From NCBI GenBank assembly GCA_963921195.1, contig OY992540.1:44911890-44975889 (forward strand): a stretch of 64,000 nt of DNA. Direction: 5' to 3'. The notes under the pieces are model-generated. The model searched no databases. It saw only the letters and a program-made list of their open reading frames with translations, and was not told the origin of the DNA. Below are positions 36,066-48,182 of this stretch, one piece after another. The number at the start of each line of letters is the position of its first letter. The stretch's first letter is position 1. Both the position numbers and the translations under genes were made by a program. The DNA comes from Pegoplata infirma. Lineage: Eukaryota; Arthropoda; Insecta; Diptera; Anthomyiidae.

Positions 36066-37340
36066 GTGCTTTTGATTGAAGAAGAAAATTTTGTTATGAT
36101 TGAAGAAGAAATAATTGGTAAACTTAAATGTGGTTTTACCCTAAAGGCTCCAGGACTTGGCAACATCAATCCTGAGCTGTTAAAAGTAGACCCCCAAACA
36201 AGTGCCTTCCTGCTCCAGAATGTGGTAAAAAGATTGTGGGACAACAATGAGCTTTCCGACGAATTGAAAAAGGGTTTGATCATCAACATACCGAAGAAAG
36301 GTGAGCTTACAGACTGTAGAAACTGAAGAGGAATAACACTTCTAAGCATGATAAACAAGATAATCGCTAATATTATCAATAGAAGACTTCCTTGACAAAG
36401 AGTTGCGTTGTAAACAGGCGGGTTTTGGATCAAAAAAGTCTTGCTTAGATCATATAAACAGCCTCCGCATTATAATTGAGCAGTCAGTCGAATGGAGTTC
36501 CCCTTTTACCTAGTCTTTATAGATTTCGAAAAATCTTTTGACACACTTTCACACGATGCCATTTGGAAAGCACTGACCTGTAAAGGCGTTCCTAGAAAAA
36601 TAATAGAGATCATTCAGGAGTTGTACAGAAACGCAAATTGTCGTATACTACACCAAAACTCAATAAGCGACAAGGTTTCTGTTAAAGCGTTGTGCTGGAC
36701 ATCGTTATGAAAAATGCAACGGCCAACAACAGAGGCATAATGTGGGGACTTGGCAAGCGTTTGGCCAATCTTGAATATGCCGACGACATATGCCTTCTAA
36801 CACATAGTCACTCAGACATGTTAGAAAGCCTAAAAATGGTAGAGTCAGAAGCTGCAAAGGCAGGCTTCAAAATAAATATTCCTAAGACAAAGGCCATGAG
36901 AAAAAATTCCACATGTAACAGGCCATTTTCCATCCAAAACATTTAAATCCGGGATGTTAACATTTTTTGCTACTTGGGTTGCATCATAACAACGACCGGA
37001 GGATCTTCTGATGATTTACTGAATCGCACTATGAAAGCCCGACAAGCATTCGGCCAACTCAGCACAGTGTGGAAATCACCAGTCATCTTCACCTACACAA
37101 AAATCAACATCTTCAATTCATGTGTAAAATCTATGGGTGCGTGGAACATGGCTACCAAAGATGTGAACACCCTGCAGTCTTCGTCAACAAATGCCTGAGA
37201 AGAATATTAAAAATGTTCTGGCCCAACAGGATATCGAATGCACAACTCTGGGAACGCACTCATCAGAATCAAATACAAATCGTAGTGTTAAGAAGGAAAT
37301 GGCGCTGGATTGGCCATGCATTGCGAAGATCTCCAGATGA
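36066..37340 (+). pseudogene. RTE-type LINE reverse transcriptase, copy 1, broken
   Basis: It encodes, in broken frames, an RT without RNase H. First comes GLGNINPELLKVDPQTSAFL, then GLIINIPKKGELTDCRN, a TGA near 36324, and RGITLLSMINKIIANIINRR. A frameshift leads to QAGFGSKKSCLDHINSLRII and YLVFIDFEKSFDTLSHDAIW (motif A). The RQG...SPLLF block is deleted near 36690. Next are LANLEYADDICLLTHSHSDM (catalytic YADD), a TAA near 36944, FCYLGCIITTTGG, another frameshift near 37130, and NKCLRRILKMFWPNRISNAQ, RRKWRWIGHALRRSPDD. It stops abruptly at about 37340, where copy 2 starts with motif-A sequence. Two or more stops, two or more frameshifts and a deletion make it inactive. Confidence 0.85.
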
Positions 37341-38429
37341 CGTTCTCCTCTCTATCTTACATTTATTGATTTTGAAAAGGCGTTTGATAAATTACAACAC
37401 CAGGCTATATGGAACGCGTTAGAATGTAAGGGAGTGCCTTACAAAATTATAAATTTAGTCAAGGCGATGTACCATGGTGCAAGTTGTCGCATTAAATGTG
37501 ACCAAAACTTGAGCAATAAGATCTCCGTAATGACTGGTGTCAGGCAAGGTTGTGTACTCTCACCTCTTCTGTTCAACAATGTATTAGACAACATATTAAA
37601 CAACGCGACACCAAGAAACACTGGCATCACATGGGGTCTCCATGGAAGATTAGATGATTTAGATTATGCTGACGACATTTGTCTTTTTGCCCATAGAAGC
37701 TCACATATGTCATCTAAACTCCAGGAATTGTGCAATGTCGCAGCCGAATGCGGGTTAAAGATTAACGTTAATAAAACGAAAACCATGAACATCAACACGG
37801 TGACGAATAGGCCATTTACTCTGTACGGCGTAGCTTTAGAATCCGTTTCCTCCTTCATGTACCTTGGAATTATTATCTCCAGCAGTGGTGGTTCTAGTGA
37901 AGATATAAAGGCACGTTTAAATAAGGCTAAGGCTGCCTTCGGTGTTCTCTCTTCGGTTTGGCATTCTACATCCATATCTAGAGACACAAAAATAAAAATC
38001 TTTAATGCCAACGTAAAGCCTGTCCTTCTGTACGCATGTGAGACATGGAATCCATCTCACCGCGAATTGCAAACAATGCAAGCATTTGTAAATCGTTGTC
38101 TCCGTAGAATTCTTCGTATATTCTGGCCTAATACTATCACAAATAGTGAACTGTTGGTAAGGACGCGACAGACAACGATTTCTACGGAAATAAAGCGTCG
38201 TAAATGGTCCTGGTTGGGACACACCCTACGAAAATCAACAGATGATATTACGAGGCAAGGTATAGAGTGGACACCCCAAGGAAGTCGAAGGAGGGGCCGA
38301 CCATCCAAAACATGGCGCAGATTAGTGGAGTTGGAAGCTGCGGATGTTGGTGTAACATGGAGTGAAATTAAAAGCATCGCTATCGACAAACCCAGATGGA
38401 AAACTTTTGTTGAGGCCCTATGCTCCTAA
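37341..38429 (+). pseudogene. RTE-type LINE reverse transcriptase, copy 2, 5'-truncated but open to its stop
   Basis: An uninterrupted frame runs from 37341 to TAA at 38427-38429. It starts within RT motif A (SPLYLTFIDFEKAFDKLQHQ), then VMTGVRQGCVLSPLLFNNVL, LDYADDICLFAHRSSHMSSK (catalytic YADD intact), INVNKTKTMN and FMYLGIIISSSGGSSEDIKA. The thumb/C-terminal region has LLYACETWNPSHRELQTMQA, NRCLRRILRIFWPNTITNSE, RRKWSWLGHTLRKS and QGSRRRGRPSKTWRR. No RNase H follows, as expected for RTE-like LINEs. The endonuclease and N-terminal RT are missing, so it cannot transpose. It differs clearly from copy 1, so it is a related family, not a tandem duplicate. About 31 bp of 3' flank precedes a fold-back half element. 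Confidence 0.87.
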
Positions 38430-38460
38430 AAGGAACAACGGGACTATATTATATATTTAC

Positions 38461-39163
38461 AAAATTACATTTTTATAAAATTTGCTTCAACTGTTATTTG
38501 TATGGGAGCCTACTTAGGGAGTGGAGATAAGGCGTAGGTATGTTTTGAAAAAATGTTGTAGGGTAAAAATAAATTGGGGTCGGTCTCAATAATGACCCCT
38601 CTCGGACGCACCATTGGACCGGTAGAAGCTGATTAAATAAAACAAATTTACAAAAAATAAAAAAAATTGTATGGGGACCGCCTTAACAGTTAAAGATAGA
38701 GGGTAGATGTGTTCAGAGAAAATGTTTGGACTAAAAAAATATTGTGGGTCGGTCATACATTTTGTTGCTCTAAGGGCACCATTTGGGCAGTTAGAGCGGT
38801 TGGAACAAATTTTAAAAAATGTCGTATTGTGTGGGAGCACCCTTAGAAATTGGAGATAGGGTATTAGTTTGTTCCAAAGAAATGTTAAGACGTAAAAATT
38901 AATGGGGGTCGGTCTTATAAAGGACCCCTCTATGACGCACCATTGGAGCAGTAGAAGTGATTTTAAGATTGGAAAATTACAATAAAATTTTTTCAAAAAA
39001 TTTTAAAAAATAGTAATAATTGTTATCCCACGATCTTCCTGGGCAAAAAATTTGTAGAATTGATAGAAGTTTTACACAAAAAAATTTCAAAAAAATCGAA
39101 GAGTACAAACATTTTCAAAAATGAGATTTAAATTATAAAACTTAAAAATCGCATACTAGAGCG
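38461..39163. mobile_element. Fold-back transposon copy 4, single arm
   Basis: It starts with the loop (AAAATTACATTTTTATAAAA) in the opposite orientation to copies 1 and 2, then one arm (GTATGGGAGCCTACTTAGGG onward). It breaks off at ATCGCATACTAGAGCG, before the terminal part. The other arm is missing. A 136-codon open frame in it is the arm repeat read in one frame. Confidence 0.8.
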
Positions 39164-39165
39164 AT

Positions 39166-39220
39166 CGATTCTGGCAAGTGATTTAGCGAGCGAGCGATTC
39201 TGGCAAGTGATTTAGGTAGT
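39166..39220. repeat. Short direct duplication
   Basis: CGATTCTGGCAAGTGATTTA occurs twice in about 50 bp, with a small GAGC repeat between. GGCAAGTGATTT loosely resembles the inverted AGCAAGTATCAAAT near 39880, which could be the two ends of one old element. Confidence 0.55.
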
Positions 39221-39283
39221 GTTTGTTGCGCTGATTCCAAATCTGCGACCCAAATATGCCTATCAGATCAGGATTTTGAGTTA

Positions 39284-39742
39284 TTCGCGGTTAAAGTGCC
39301 GAAAAAGGCCATTTTGGCCCCTTTTTGAAAGCTTATAAGATAAGATCCTGACATGCGATTGACTTGGTATTAAGCTTAATCAAAAGTATGTGATTTTCTC
39401 TATAAGACAAGATAAAATGTTCTTGGAATTTAATTTACTAAAATAGCAAAAGAATCATTAACAAAAAACCTTCCATTTTTTAAATATTTATTTTATTTAC
39501 AAAGTGTTTTTTAATAAATTTCCATACAAATACACAAGTAAATATTAGATTTAAAGCAGTTGTGGCTAATGATTTTTTCACCATCATAAAAAATTTAATT
39601 TCAAGAAAATTTGATTTTGTCTTAAAGAGAATTACGCACTTTCGAATAAGCTTGATATCAAGTCATTCGCATGTCAGGATCTTATTTTATAGGCGCTCAA
39701 AAATGACCAAAATGGGCATTTTTTGACACTTTAACCGCGATT
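39284..39742. mobile_element. Inverted-repeat element, about 130-bp arms
   Basis: Left arm 39284-39415 (TTCGCGGTTAAAGTGCCG, AAGATCCTGACATGCGA) and right arm 39613-39742 (TCGCATGTCAGGATCTTATT, ACTTTAACCGCGA) are inverted with mismatches. True ends are uncertain. No coding frame. Confidence 0.6.
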
Positions 39743-40756
39743 TTCTCAAAATTGTGAAGTGATAGAAAAATTTGAGTGACCGTTATGAAATCGGGAAACT
39801 AAAACCTATAAACTTTTTTTGGTTTCATTCAAAACGCAGCGACAAACCTCAGATTTGTAGAGCGGTGTTATTTGATACTTGCTAGAAAAATATTTATATG
39901 TTTTTTTGGTGTTTTGGTACTTTTTCTATAAATCGTTCTATTGACGAATATTCCTAATTAGTTATGAATTATGTTGTCCAAAGATCAAGTTCTAATTTGT
40001 TTGCAAATTTATTCTTGTTGTTTTTAAACAATTATTGTTATTTACTTAGCAATAATATAAGTAACACAAACAAAACTTAATTGTGTTAAGAATATTTTAT
40101 TTATCTAACATCAAACAAGTATTGCCAGCCCTTTAAATATTACGAACCCCAGTTGAACAAAGAGAAAATATTAATGTGTTCATTTTAACAAAAACAAAAA
40201 AAAAAAAAATATCATTAACAGCATTATTTTTCAAGTATTATTAAAAAAAAAAAACTTAGGGGAAAATATAAAATCTTCTAACAAATTCAAACAAAACAGA
40301 GAAAAGAAAATTGTAAGATAAATAACGATTAACGCACGAGTAACACAAGGAAACTTAATTAATATTTTATTGTTTACACTTGGCAAGCATTCAACATTCT
40401 TCCAACGCGCTTTGTCCCTTTTTTTTTCTTTCTAGTTTGTTTGTTTTTTTTTTTTTTGTACCATAGCCAGAATATCATCTTGTTAGTCTTGTGCCACAAT
40501 TTACAAGAAGATGCTTCCTTCATGGACTTACTTTGCTTCTATAAGTTAAGTTCGGAATGTACAAAAAAGTGTCTTATTTGATGTCGTGCTTTTGCTACAT
40601 CTTATATAGTTGAGCGGAAGTGCTCAACATGGAATTATGTTTAACCGGAAACAGCACATAAACGTGGGTGAAGCAAGAGTTGAAAGGAAATAGAAATAAA
40701 AAAATAACAAAAAAAAAATTTTATCAACAGAAAATGGATACAAAAAGATATTTTGG
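39743..40756. other. Unassigned AT-rich DNA
   Basis: No gene or element boundary seen apart from the possible old terminus near 39880. Confidence 0.35.
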
Positions 40757-42886
40757 CAGTGATTTCCAAATCAAAAGACTTGAAATGAAAAAAAATATTT
40801 CTTAATCTGAGACTTTAGAAAATATATCTCAGAGACATTTTTCCTATAAAAAAATTCTCAGATTTTGGGACATTTTGCCTTATGACTTTTTCTGTCGGAA
40901 ACAAAATCTCAAAGAAAAAAACTTTTTTTTTTTATAGGAAATATATCTCAGAATCTGAGAATTTTTCTATAGGACAAATGTCTATAGAAAAAATTTCTCA
41001 AAATCTGAGACTTTTCTATTTAGGAAAAAAGTCTTAGAAACTGAGACATTTTCTATAGGAAAAATGTCTCAGAATCTGAGACTTTTTCTATAAGAAAAAT
41101 GTCTCAGAATCTGAGACTTTTTCTATAAGAAAAATGTCTCAGAATCTGAGAATTTTTCTATAAGAAAAATGTCTCAGAATCTGAGAATTTTTCTATAAGA
41201 AAAATGTCTCAGAATCTGAGACTTTTTCTATAGGAAAAATGTCTGAAAATCTGAGGCTTTTTCTATAAGAAAAATGTCTCAGAATCTGAGACTTTTTCTA
41301 TAAGAAAAATGTCTCAGAATATGAGACTTTTTCTTTAAGAAAAATGTCTCAGAATCTGAGACTTTTCCTATAAGAAAAATGTCTCAGAATCTGAGACTTT
41401 TTCTATAAGAAAAATGTCTCAGAATCTGAGACTTTTTCTATAAGAAAAATGTCTCAGAATCTGAGACTTTTTCTATAAGAAAAATGTCTCAGAATCTGAG
41501 ACTTTTTCTATAAGAAAAATGTCTCAGAATCTGAGACTTTTTCTATAAGAAAAATGTCTCAGAATCTGAGACTTTTTCTATAAGAAAAATGTCTCAGAAT
41601 CTGAGACTTTTTCTATAAGAAAAATGTCTCAGAATCTGAGACTTTTTCTATAAGAAAAATGTCTCAGAATCTGAGACTTTTTCTATAAGAAAAATGTCTC
41701 AGAATCTGAGACTTTTTCTATAAGAAAAATGTCTCAGAATCTGAGACTTTTTCTATAAGAAAAATGTCTCAGAATCTGAGACTTTTTCTATAAGAAAAAT
41801 GTCTCAGAATCTGAGACTTTTTCTATAAGAAAAATTTCTCAGAATCTGAGACTTTTTCTATAAGAAAAATTTCTCAGAATCTGAGACTTTTTCTATAAGA
41901 AAAATGTCTCAGAATCTGAGACTTTTTCTATAAGAAAAATGTCTCAGAATCTGAGACTTTTTCTATAAGAAAAATGTCTCAGAATCTGAGACTTTTTCTA
42001 TAAGAAAAATGTTTTAGAATCTGAGACTTTTTCTATAAGAAAAATGTCTCAGAATCTGAGACTTTTTCTATAAGAAAAATGTCTCAGAATCTGAGACTTT
42101 TTCTATAAGAAAAATGTCTCAGAATCTGAGACTTTTTCTATAAGAAAAATGTCTCAGAATCTGAGACTTTTTCTATAAGAAAAATGTCTCAGAATCTGAG
42201 ACTTTTTCTATAAGAAAAATGTCTCAGAATCTTAGACCCTGTCTAAAGGAAAAATGTCTCAGAATCTAAGACTTTTTCTATAGGAAAAATGTTTCAGAAT
42301 CTGAGACTTTTTCTATAGGAAAAATGTATCAGAATTTGAGACTTTTTCTATAGGAAAAATGTCTCAGAAACTGAGACTTTTTCTAGAGAAAACTTGTGTC
42401 AGAATCTGAGACTTTTTCTATAGGAAAAATGCCTTAGAATCTCAGACTTTTTCTTAAGAAGAGTCTGAGAATTTTTTTAAAGCGCAAATGTGTCAGTATC
42501 AGAGACTTTTTCTATAGGAAAAATGTCTCAGAATCTCAGACTTTTTCTATAGAAAAAATGTCTCAGAATCTGAGAATTTTTTGTAGGGAAAATTCTCAGA
42601 GTCTGAGGCTTTTTCTATAGGAAAAATGTCTCTGCATCTGACAATTTTTCTGTAGAAAAAATGTTTTAGAGCCTGAGACTTTTTCTATAGGAAAAATGTC
42701 TCAGAATTTTTCAATAGGAAAATTTTCTCAGAATCTGAGACTATTTCTATAGAAAAAATGTCCTAAAATCTGTGACCTTTTCCATAAGAAAAATGTCTCA
42801 GAATCTGAGACTTTTTCTATAAGAAAAATGTCTCAGAATCTGAGACTTTTTCTATAAGAAAAAATAGAAATAATTCGGAATCACTG
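40757..42886. mobile_element. hAT-like CAGTGATTCC-bounded element filled with satellite
   Basis: CAGTGATTTCCAAAT (40757) and ATTCGGAATCACTG (ending 42886) are near-perfect inverted termini, of a kind common in hAT elements. No 8-bp target duplication is visible, so the class is tentative. Almost all of the interior is the 35-bp satellite. Confidence 0.5.
40795..42868. repeat. 35-bp palindromic satellite with homogenised core
   Basis: The unit joins a 17-bp palindrome GTCTCAGAATCTGAGAC to an 18-bp TTTTTCTATAAGAAAAAT, itself nearly palindromic. About 33 units from roughly 41085 to 42230 are almost identical, while units at both edges are diverged and vary in length. This gradient is the classical result of unequal exchange. 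It is the same family as 21405-22890. It is not a CRISPR array, as there are no unique spacers. Confidence 0.92.
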
Positions 42887-43853
42887 CTGTAGGTAACTTT
42901 TTTTCTTTCATCTGAAAAAATTAAAAATAGTAACTAAGTAACCGTATGCAATCAACACACCATAACAAAGGGGATTCTACTTTTTTACAATTACTTTTAT
43001 TTTTAATAAAATAAAACTTTAAAGGATTCATTAAATATTTACTTACTTGACTTTTAACAGGAAAAAAAATAAAGTTTTTAATATAATATGATATTTAATT
43101 GAATTTGTAGAATTTATTTTTAGGACGAAATAAGAGACAACTTTTCCAGATTTGCAATTACTGAAATTTTTGCTTGTTGATAAGTTTAGTTACAGCTGAT
43201 TAGCGGCATGCAGCAAAAAATGATTTACAGCGATTATCGAAATTTATTAAACCAAGAGAATTTATGTTCTTATAAAAAAAAATGATAATCGCAACCGAAA
43301 ATTTCGGGTGTTGCAACAACTAATCTGACACAACTAATCTATTTTCTCCATGTATGATAGATTAAATTTAATCTTTTTACCTCATTTTATATTTTTAAAC
43401 CTGCATCAAAAAATAATTTTAATGGGGATATTAGTGAAATTGATAGAATGAAAGGTAAAGAAATCCCTAATGTTCATGTTCAAAATTCATTATGTTTGAT
43501 ATCAGGGTTGTGCTTATTAGTTTTGTTATCCAAGCTGGCAACCCAGACATATAACGGTATTGGATTTTATACCATCCACTAATACCGAGAAGTAAAAAAT
43601 GAAAATAAAACAGAAGGAAAGGAAAGGGGAAAAGACAACTGTAAAAGAAAAGAAAATTTTCTGAGAAAATGTTTCGAGGAGAAATGTCTATAAATCTTAA
43701 GATTTTTTTCTCGGAATCTTAGAAATTTTCTAAAAAAAAGGTTCTGAATTTTAAAAATTTTCTAAAGGAAAAGTATCAGCATTTTTCTAAAGAAAAATTA
43801 TAGGAAAAATCTGTGAAGAAGGGAATAGAGCAAGTAATCTATAGGAAAATTAT
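42887..43853. other. Unassigned DNA with scattered satellite-like fragments
   Basis: No gene seen. 43660-43830 contains loose TCTAAGAATCTT and TTTTCTAAAGGAAAA strings reminiscent of the satellite family but without a period. Confidence 0.35.
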
Positions 43854-44352
43854 AAGTGTCCGACCGAATACACCTTTTTTGGCCTAAGCCGAAGCCGAAG
43901 CCAGAGCCGAAAATTCGGCCAAATTTTCACTATTCGGCCGAAACCGAAGCCGAATATTCAAAAAAAGATAAATTTATTTAATAAAAACAAGAAAAAAAGT
44001 GAAATTCGACTTGGCGGAACTCACAAATGTATAAAAATGTTGTCTAGAATGATTTTATATTTAACAAAAAACTTTTTTCAACTTTTTTGTAAAAAAATTT
44101 TTCTTGAGTGTAAATTTTTTTCGAGCGAAATTTTTTTTGGAGTTTAAAATTTTGTTTTAGCTGCAAAAACACTTGCTATTTTTTTTTTTTTTTGGCTTAC
44201 TTAAAGTGTTTTTGAGGTGTTTTCAACACGTAAGTGCAAATTTTATACAATTATTCGGTATTCGGCCAAAAATATGGCCGAAGCCGAATATTGGCCGAAT
44301 AGTGCTTTTTGGCAGCAGCCGAAGCCAGAGCCGAATATTCGGTCGGACACTA
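43854..44352. mobile_element. hAT-type MITE with 8-bp TSD and CCGAAGCCGAA motifs
   Basis: The left end AAGTGTCCGACCGAATA and right end TATTCGGTCGGACACTA are inverted, with an 8-bp direct repeat AAAATTAT at 43846-43853 and 44353-44360. Both subterminal regions carry runs of GCCGAAGCC and GGCCGAATA, far more GC-rich than the surroundings, which may be transposase-binding repeats. At 499 bp it has no coding capacity. Confidence 0.85.
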
Positions 44353-44765
44353 AAAATTATACTGAAATCTTCGATTTTTTAAAAGAAAAATTTCTCGAAA
44401 TGATACAGCTTTTCTAATGGAAAAATATAAGAATTTTTCTCCAGGAAAAAAGGAAATGATCTTAAGATTTTTTTTGGGAAATATATCTAAGATTCCCAAT
44501 TTGTTTTTCTTATGGATAATGTCTCTAACTAAGAAATTTTCTGTGGCAAAATATGAAAAGTTTTCTGAAAAATTTGAGAAAAACTGACAGACAGAAAATT
44601 TCTTTGGCAGTAAGAATTTTTTTCTTATATTAAAGAACACCATTTAAAGAAAACCATGAACTATTTATAAATATATAAAGTTATATTTTTTCTTATTTTA
44701 TAGTTAAATCTACAAAATTTTAGGAAATTTAATGAACTGTTTTCAAAGAAATTTGTTCCTAACCC

Positions 44766-44960
44766 GTGTAAAAAAATAATTATATCAAAACATATCTTCT
44801 TTACGAATCTAAAAATATCTGAGCAGATATGAGTATATATGGAGTAGATTTGATTACATCCATTTAGATATGATCCATATCTGTTTTTATCAAAAAAGAT
44901 ATTGATATCCATATCTGTTTTTATCAAAGGAGATATGTTTTGATATAATTATTTTTGCAC
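44766..44960. mobile_element. Short MITE
   Basis: GTGTAAAAAAATAATTATAT and ATATAATTATTTTTGCAC are inverted, extending through CAAAACATATCT. The interior repeats a CATATCTGTTTTTATCAAA unit twice. About 195 bp; target duplication not clear. Confidence 0.65.
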
Positions 44961-45733
44961 TGTCTTTTTTTTCAGTGTAGGTAAAATATCTCAGAATTCA
45001 GAAAAATCTCTCAAAAAATGTTAAAAAGCACAAAAGTTGAAAATTTTTCTACCCTCAGGTACGCACAAAAAATTATTCGCTAAAAAATTTCTATTAACCA
45101 GATTTTTTTTCGCATTAATTTTTTTGAATACAATAATTAAAAAAAAATATACAAAATAATCGGGGTTTACTTTTTTATTGTTGGCAACATATTGGAAAAG
45201 AAAAAATAAGCATTTTCATAATTTTGTCAAAAACTTACAATTCATTTGTTAAACCAATTATTATTTTGATTGACTTCAAATATAAAATTGATCAAATTTG
45301 TGATCAAAATCGAAAAATATTAGATTGAAAAAATATTTTATAAATCACCTATTACATTGGTGATTGGTATAACAATTTTCTTGATTGGAGGAGTTTTAAT
45401 CAAAAAATTGTTTGAAACCGCGTTTTTCGTAACCGAAATTCAATTTCAATTCTTTCTGTGTACTTTATATTAAAAAATGTTCTTTAGAATCTAAAATTTT
45501 TACGGAATCTTAGCCTTTTTCTGTAGAAAAAAATTTCAGTATTTAGGGATTTTTTTTAGAAAATTTTCAATAAAAAAAAAAACTCAGTCCCTTAAATGTT
45601 TTCGATGGGAAAATATTGCTTAGTGGGAAAATGCCTTAATATCGGTGGATCTGAAAATGCTAAAACAATAATGTCATAATTTCTAAAGATTTTATGGTGT
45701 CTATTCATAAAAAAAGTCATAACTCAATCATAA
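44961..45733. other. Unassigned AT-rich DNA
   Basis: No gene or confident element. An ACGCACAAAAAATTATTCGC string (45061) and a CTTTCTGTGTACTT string (45452) may be the ends of an old element, but they do not pair well. Confidence 0.3.
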
Positions 45734-46188
45734 AGGTGGTATGATACTTGCTAGTTTCTGTATTGGATTTTTTTAGGATTGATCGAATGAAACAACAAAT
45801 GCGAGAAAGAACAAGAAATACAATAAAATAAAAATAAAAAAAAAAAAAAAAACAATATTGCCAACTTTTATTTTCAAAATAACTCGCCCAAAATAGCTAA
45901 AAAAGCGCCCAAAACATATGTAAACCGCTTCATTCGAGCAAAAACTAATAAAATTGGCAACACTGTTAACATTTTATTCTGGAAATGTCAATTTCAAGTT
46001 GAAAATTTTTATATTTTTTTTGACAGTCACTGCAAAATTATCGATAACACGCGTATATTTTTTGACATTTTACGTTTTTTCATGATATTGTCAAACTCTT
46101 TACACTTGGTCAGTTTTCCTATGAAAATATATTTGCACTGTTCTCCAAAATATAAAAAATACAAAAACTAGCAAGTATCATAACACCT
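45734..46188. mobile_element. TAA-flanked MITE (PIF/Harbinger-like)
   Basis: AGGTGGTATGATACTTGCTA and TAGCAAGTATCATAACACCT are inverted over about 30 bp. TAA flanks both ends (45731-45733, 46189-46191), a 3-bp duplication of the PIF/Harbinger kind. 455 bp, no coding frame. Confidence 0.68.
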
Positions 46189-46206
46189 TAAGCCAATTTT
46201 TTCCAT

Positions 46207-46352
46207 GTGGTTGTTGTAAACAATCATAAAATAATTCAAATTTTGTTTGAAAATTCACAAAAAAAATAAAGACCTGCTACCCACATCGTCTCAAAAATTG
46301 ACAAATAATTTAAAATTTTGAGACTTTTTATGATTGTGTTTACAACAACCAC
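46207..46352. mobile_element. 146-bp hairpin MITE
   Basis: GTGGTTGTTGTAAACAATCA and TGATTGTGTTTACAACAACC are inverted with a two-base interruption. No target duplication is evident. Confidence 0.65.
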
Positions 46353-46815
46353 AGGGAATATGACTAATTAAATTAGTCATAACCAGTCATAGCTGTAAAT
46401 AGGCCTGTATGTCTGCAAAATTGTTCATAAGCTTAAAATTTTTTTAATTTCAAATTTCAATATCAGAAAAATTTGTTGGAACTAATCATGTTTCAAATCT
46501 GATATTTTTTCTATTGAATAATGGTTTCAAAATCTGATACTTTTACTATCAGAAAAATCCTTTAGAACCTGAGACATTTGCGTTGGCAAAATTTTTTAAA
46601 AATTTTAGAAAAATATTGCTAATTTGAGAGACTTTTGTAACGGTAATAATATAATAAAGATATGGGCTGCCAACCTTGTTCGATATGCAAATATTACCAC
46701 ATGCATAACAAACAAAAAAAAAAACACTCAACACTAACCAAACAACAACGAGGAACCAACAACATGAACAACATTATTATCATCAATACATTTATGTACA
46801 TCGTACCACACATTA

Positions 46816-47248
46816 GGGTGGGTCGATGATTTCCATATTTGCGAATCTTGTTAACTTAAAGTAAAAAGTCGGTGTGCATTTTCGAGCTGATAAGGGGAAC
46901 CATTTTGTACTCAACAATCGGGTTTACTTCGCGGTTTTTGGATTTTTTTTATTTTTTTTAAATGTTTTAAAATTTTTGTAAAGTAAAGCTTATTAAGAAA
47001 AAAATTCCAAAAAAAAATTTTTGTCAATGGAAGTTTTTTTTAAAAAAACAGGAAAGTTTTTTGGATTTGGATTTAATTTTAACATACGCTCTTAAAAAAA
47101 AAAAAAGTTCCCAAAAACCGTGAACTAAAACCGCTTGTGAGGACTAAAATTTTTTTTTATAATTTTTCCGTTATCAGATCGAAAATGCGTACCTACTTTT
47201 AACAATTAGTTAACGAGATTCGCAATTATGCAAATCATCGATCCACCC
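46816..47248. mobile_element. TA-flanked MITE, GGGTGGGTCGATGATTT family, complete
   Basis: GGGTGGGTCGATGATTTCCA and its inverted counterpart ending ATCATCGATCCACCC are bordered by TA. Symmetry extends about 100 bp (TTGCGAATCT, GTTAACT, GCATTTTCGA, CGCGGTTTTTGG). A partial copy lies at 52656-52771. Confidence 0.78.
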
Positions 47249-48182
47249 TAACACACTTTAAACAAGAAATACTATATTTAAAGGGTTGCCAATTAAATGT
47301 AAATACAAATTTGATATTTTTTTTTTTTATAAATTTTTGATAAAAAATTAACCTCAAAAATTTTTTTTTAGAAAATTTTGGAATTTTCTCACACATGTTA
47401 AATACAAAATGCATTTTTTTAATTTTTCCTTTAATTTTGGCAACACTGCAAATTAAATTTAGAACTTACATAGAAGTACAATGAGCTAACATCCTGTATA
47501 AGAACAAACACCCTTATACATTAGGGCTTTATATAAGGAATGGAACTTTTTTATACCCTCCATTTAGTTTTGGAGTGTATATTTCATTTGTAACTATTAT
47601 CAGTCTGGAAGTATTCACGCAATGTCGGTCTGTCTTTCATGGCCAAAGTATTACAAGAACAAGACTGAATCGTAACATATTATTACGTATGAGTAACCTG
47701 ACCAACTGTTTTTGACTGAAAAGCGGGATGGAAAAGTTGAAAAAGCGGGATTTTGACCTAAAAAGCGGGACTTTTTATCCCCTTTAATTAGCAGTAGGGG
47801 ATATAACTTAGTTTGTCATTCCGTTTGTAACTGATCAGAAATAGGTCCTAGGACCCATAAAGTATATAAATTAACGACTTTATCTAATCTTTCTGGCTGT
47901 ATGTCTGTTGAAAATATACTTGCTTTCGAAAGATAACTCTGAAGCATAGGAAGCTTTTTGTTTCAAACGTACCACGAAAAAAATTTTGGTGGATCAAAGT
48001 CATATTTACGGAGCTTATTGCCCTATATGGAACTAAAAAATCGTGGATCAAAAGTTTGATCTTTTCGGAAAAAAGGGCGAGATAGGCGTGGTCAAACATG
48101 GCAAAATTGAGCAATTTGCTTTGTAAATTTTTTTCTACATTTTTCAAAAAACATTTAATTTATAGTTTTGTTTGGGATAACG

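Noticed and set aside
40795..42868. CRISPR-like look of a regularly spaced palindromic repeat
   Set aside because: There are no unique spacers, the period is 35 bp throughout, and the context is animal nuclear DNA. It is a satellite.
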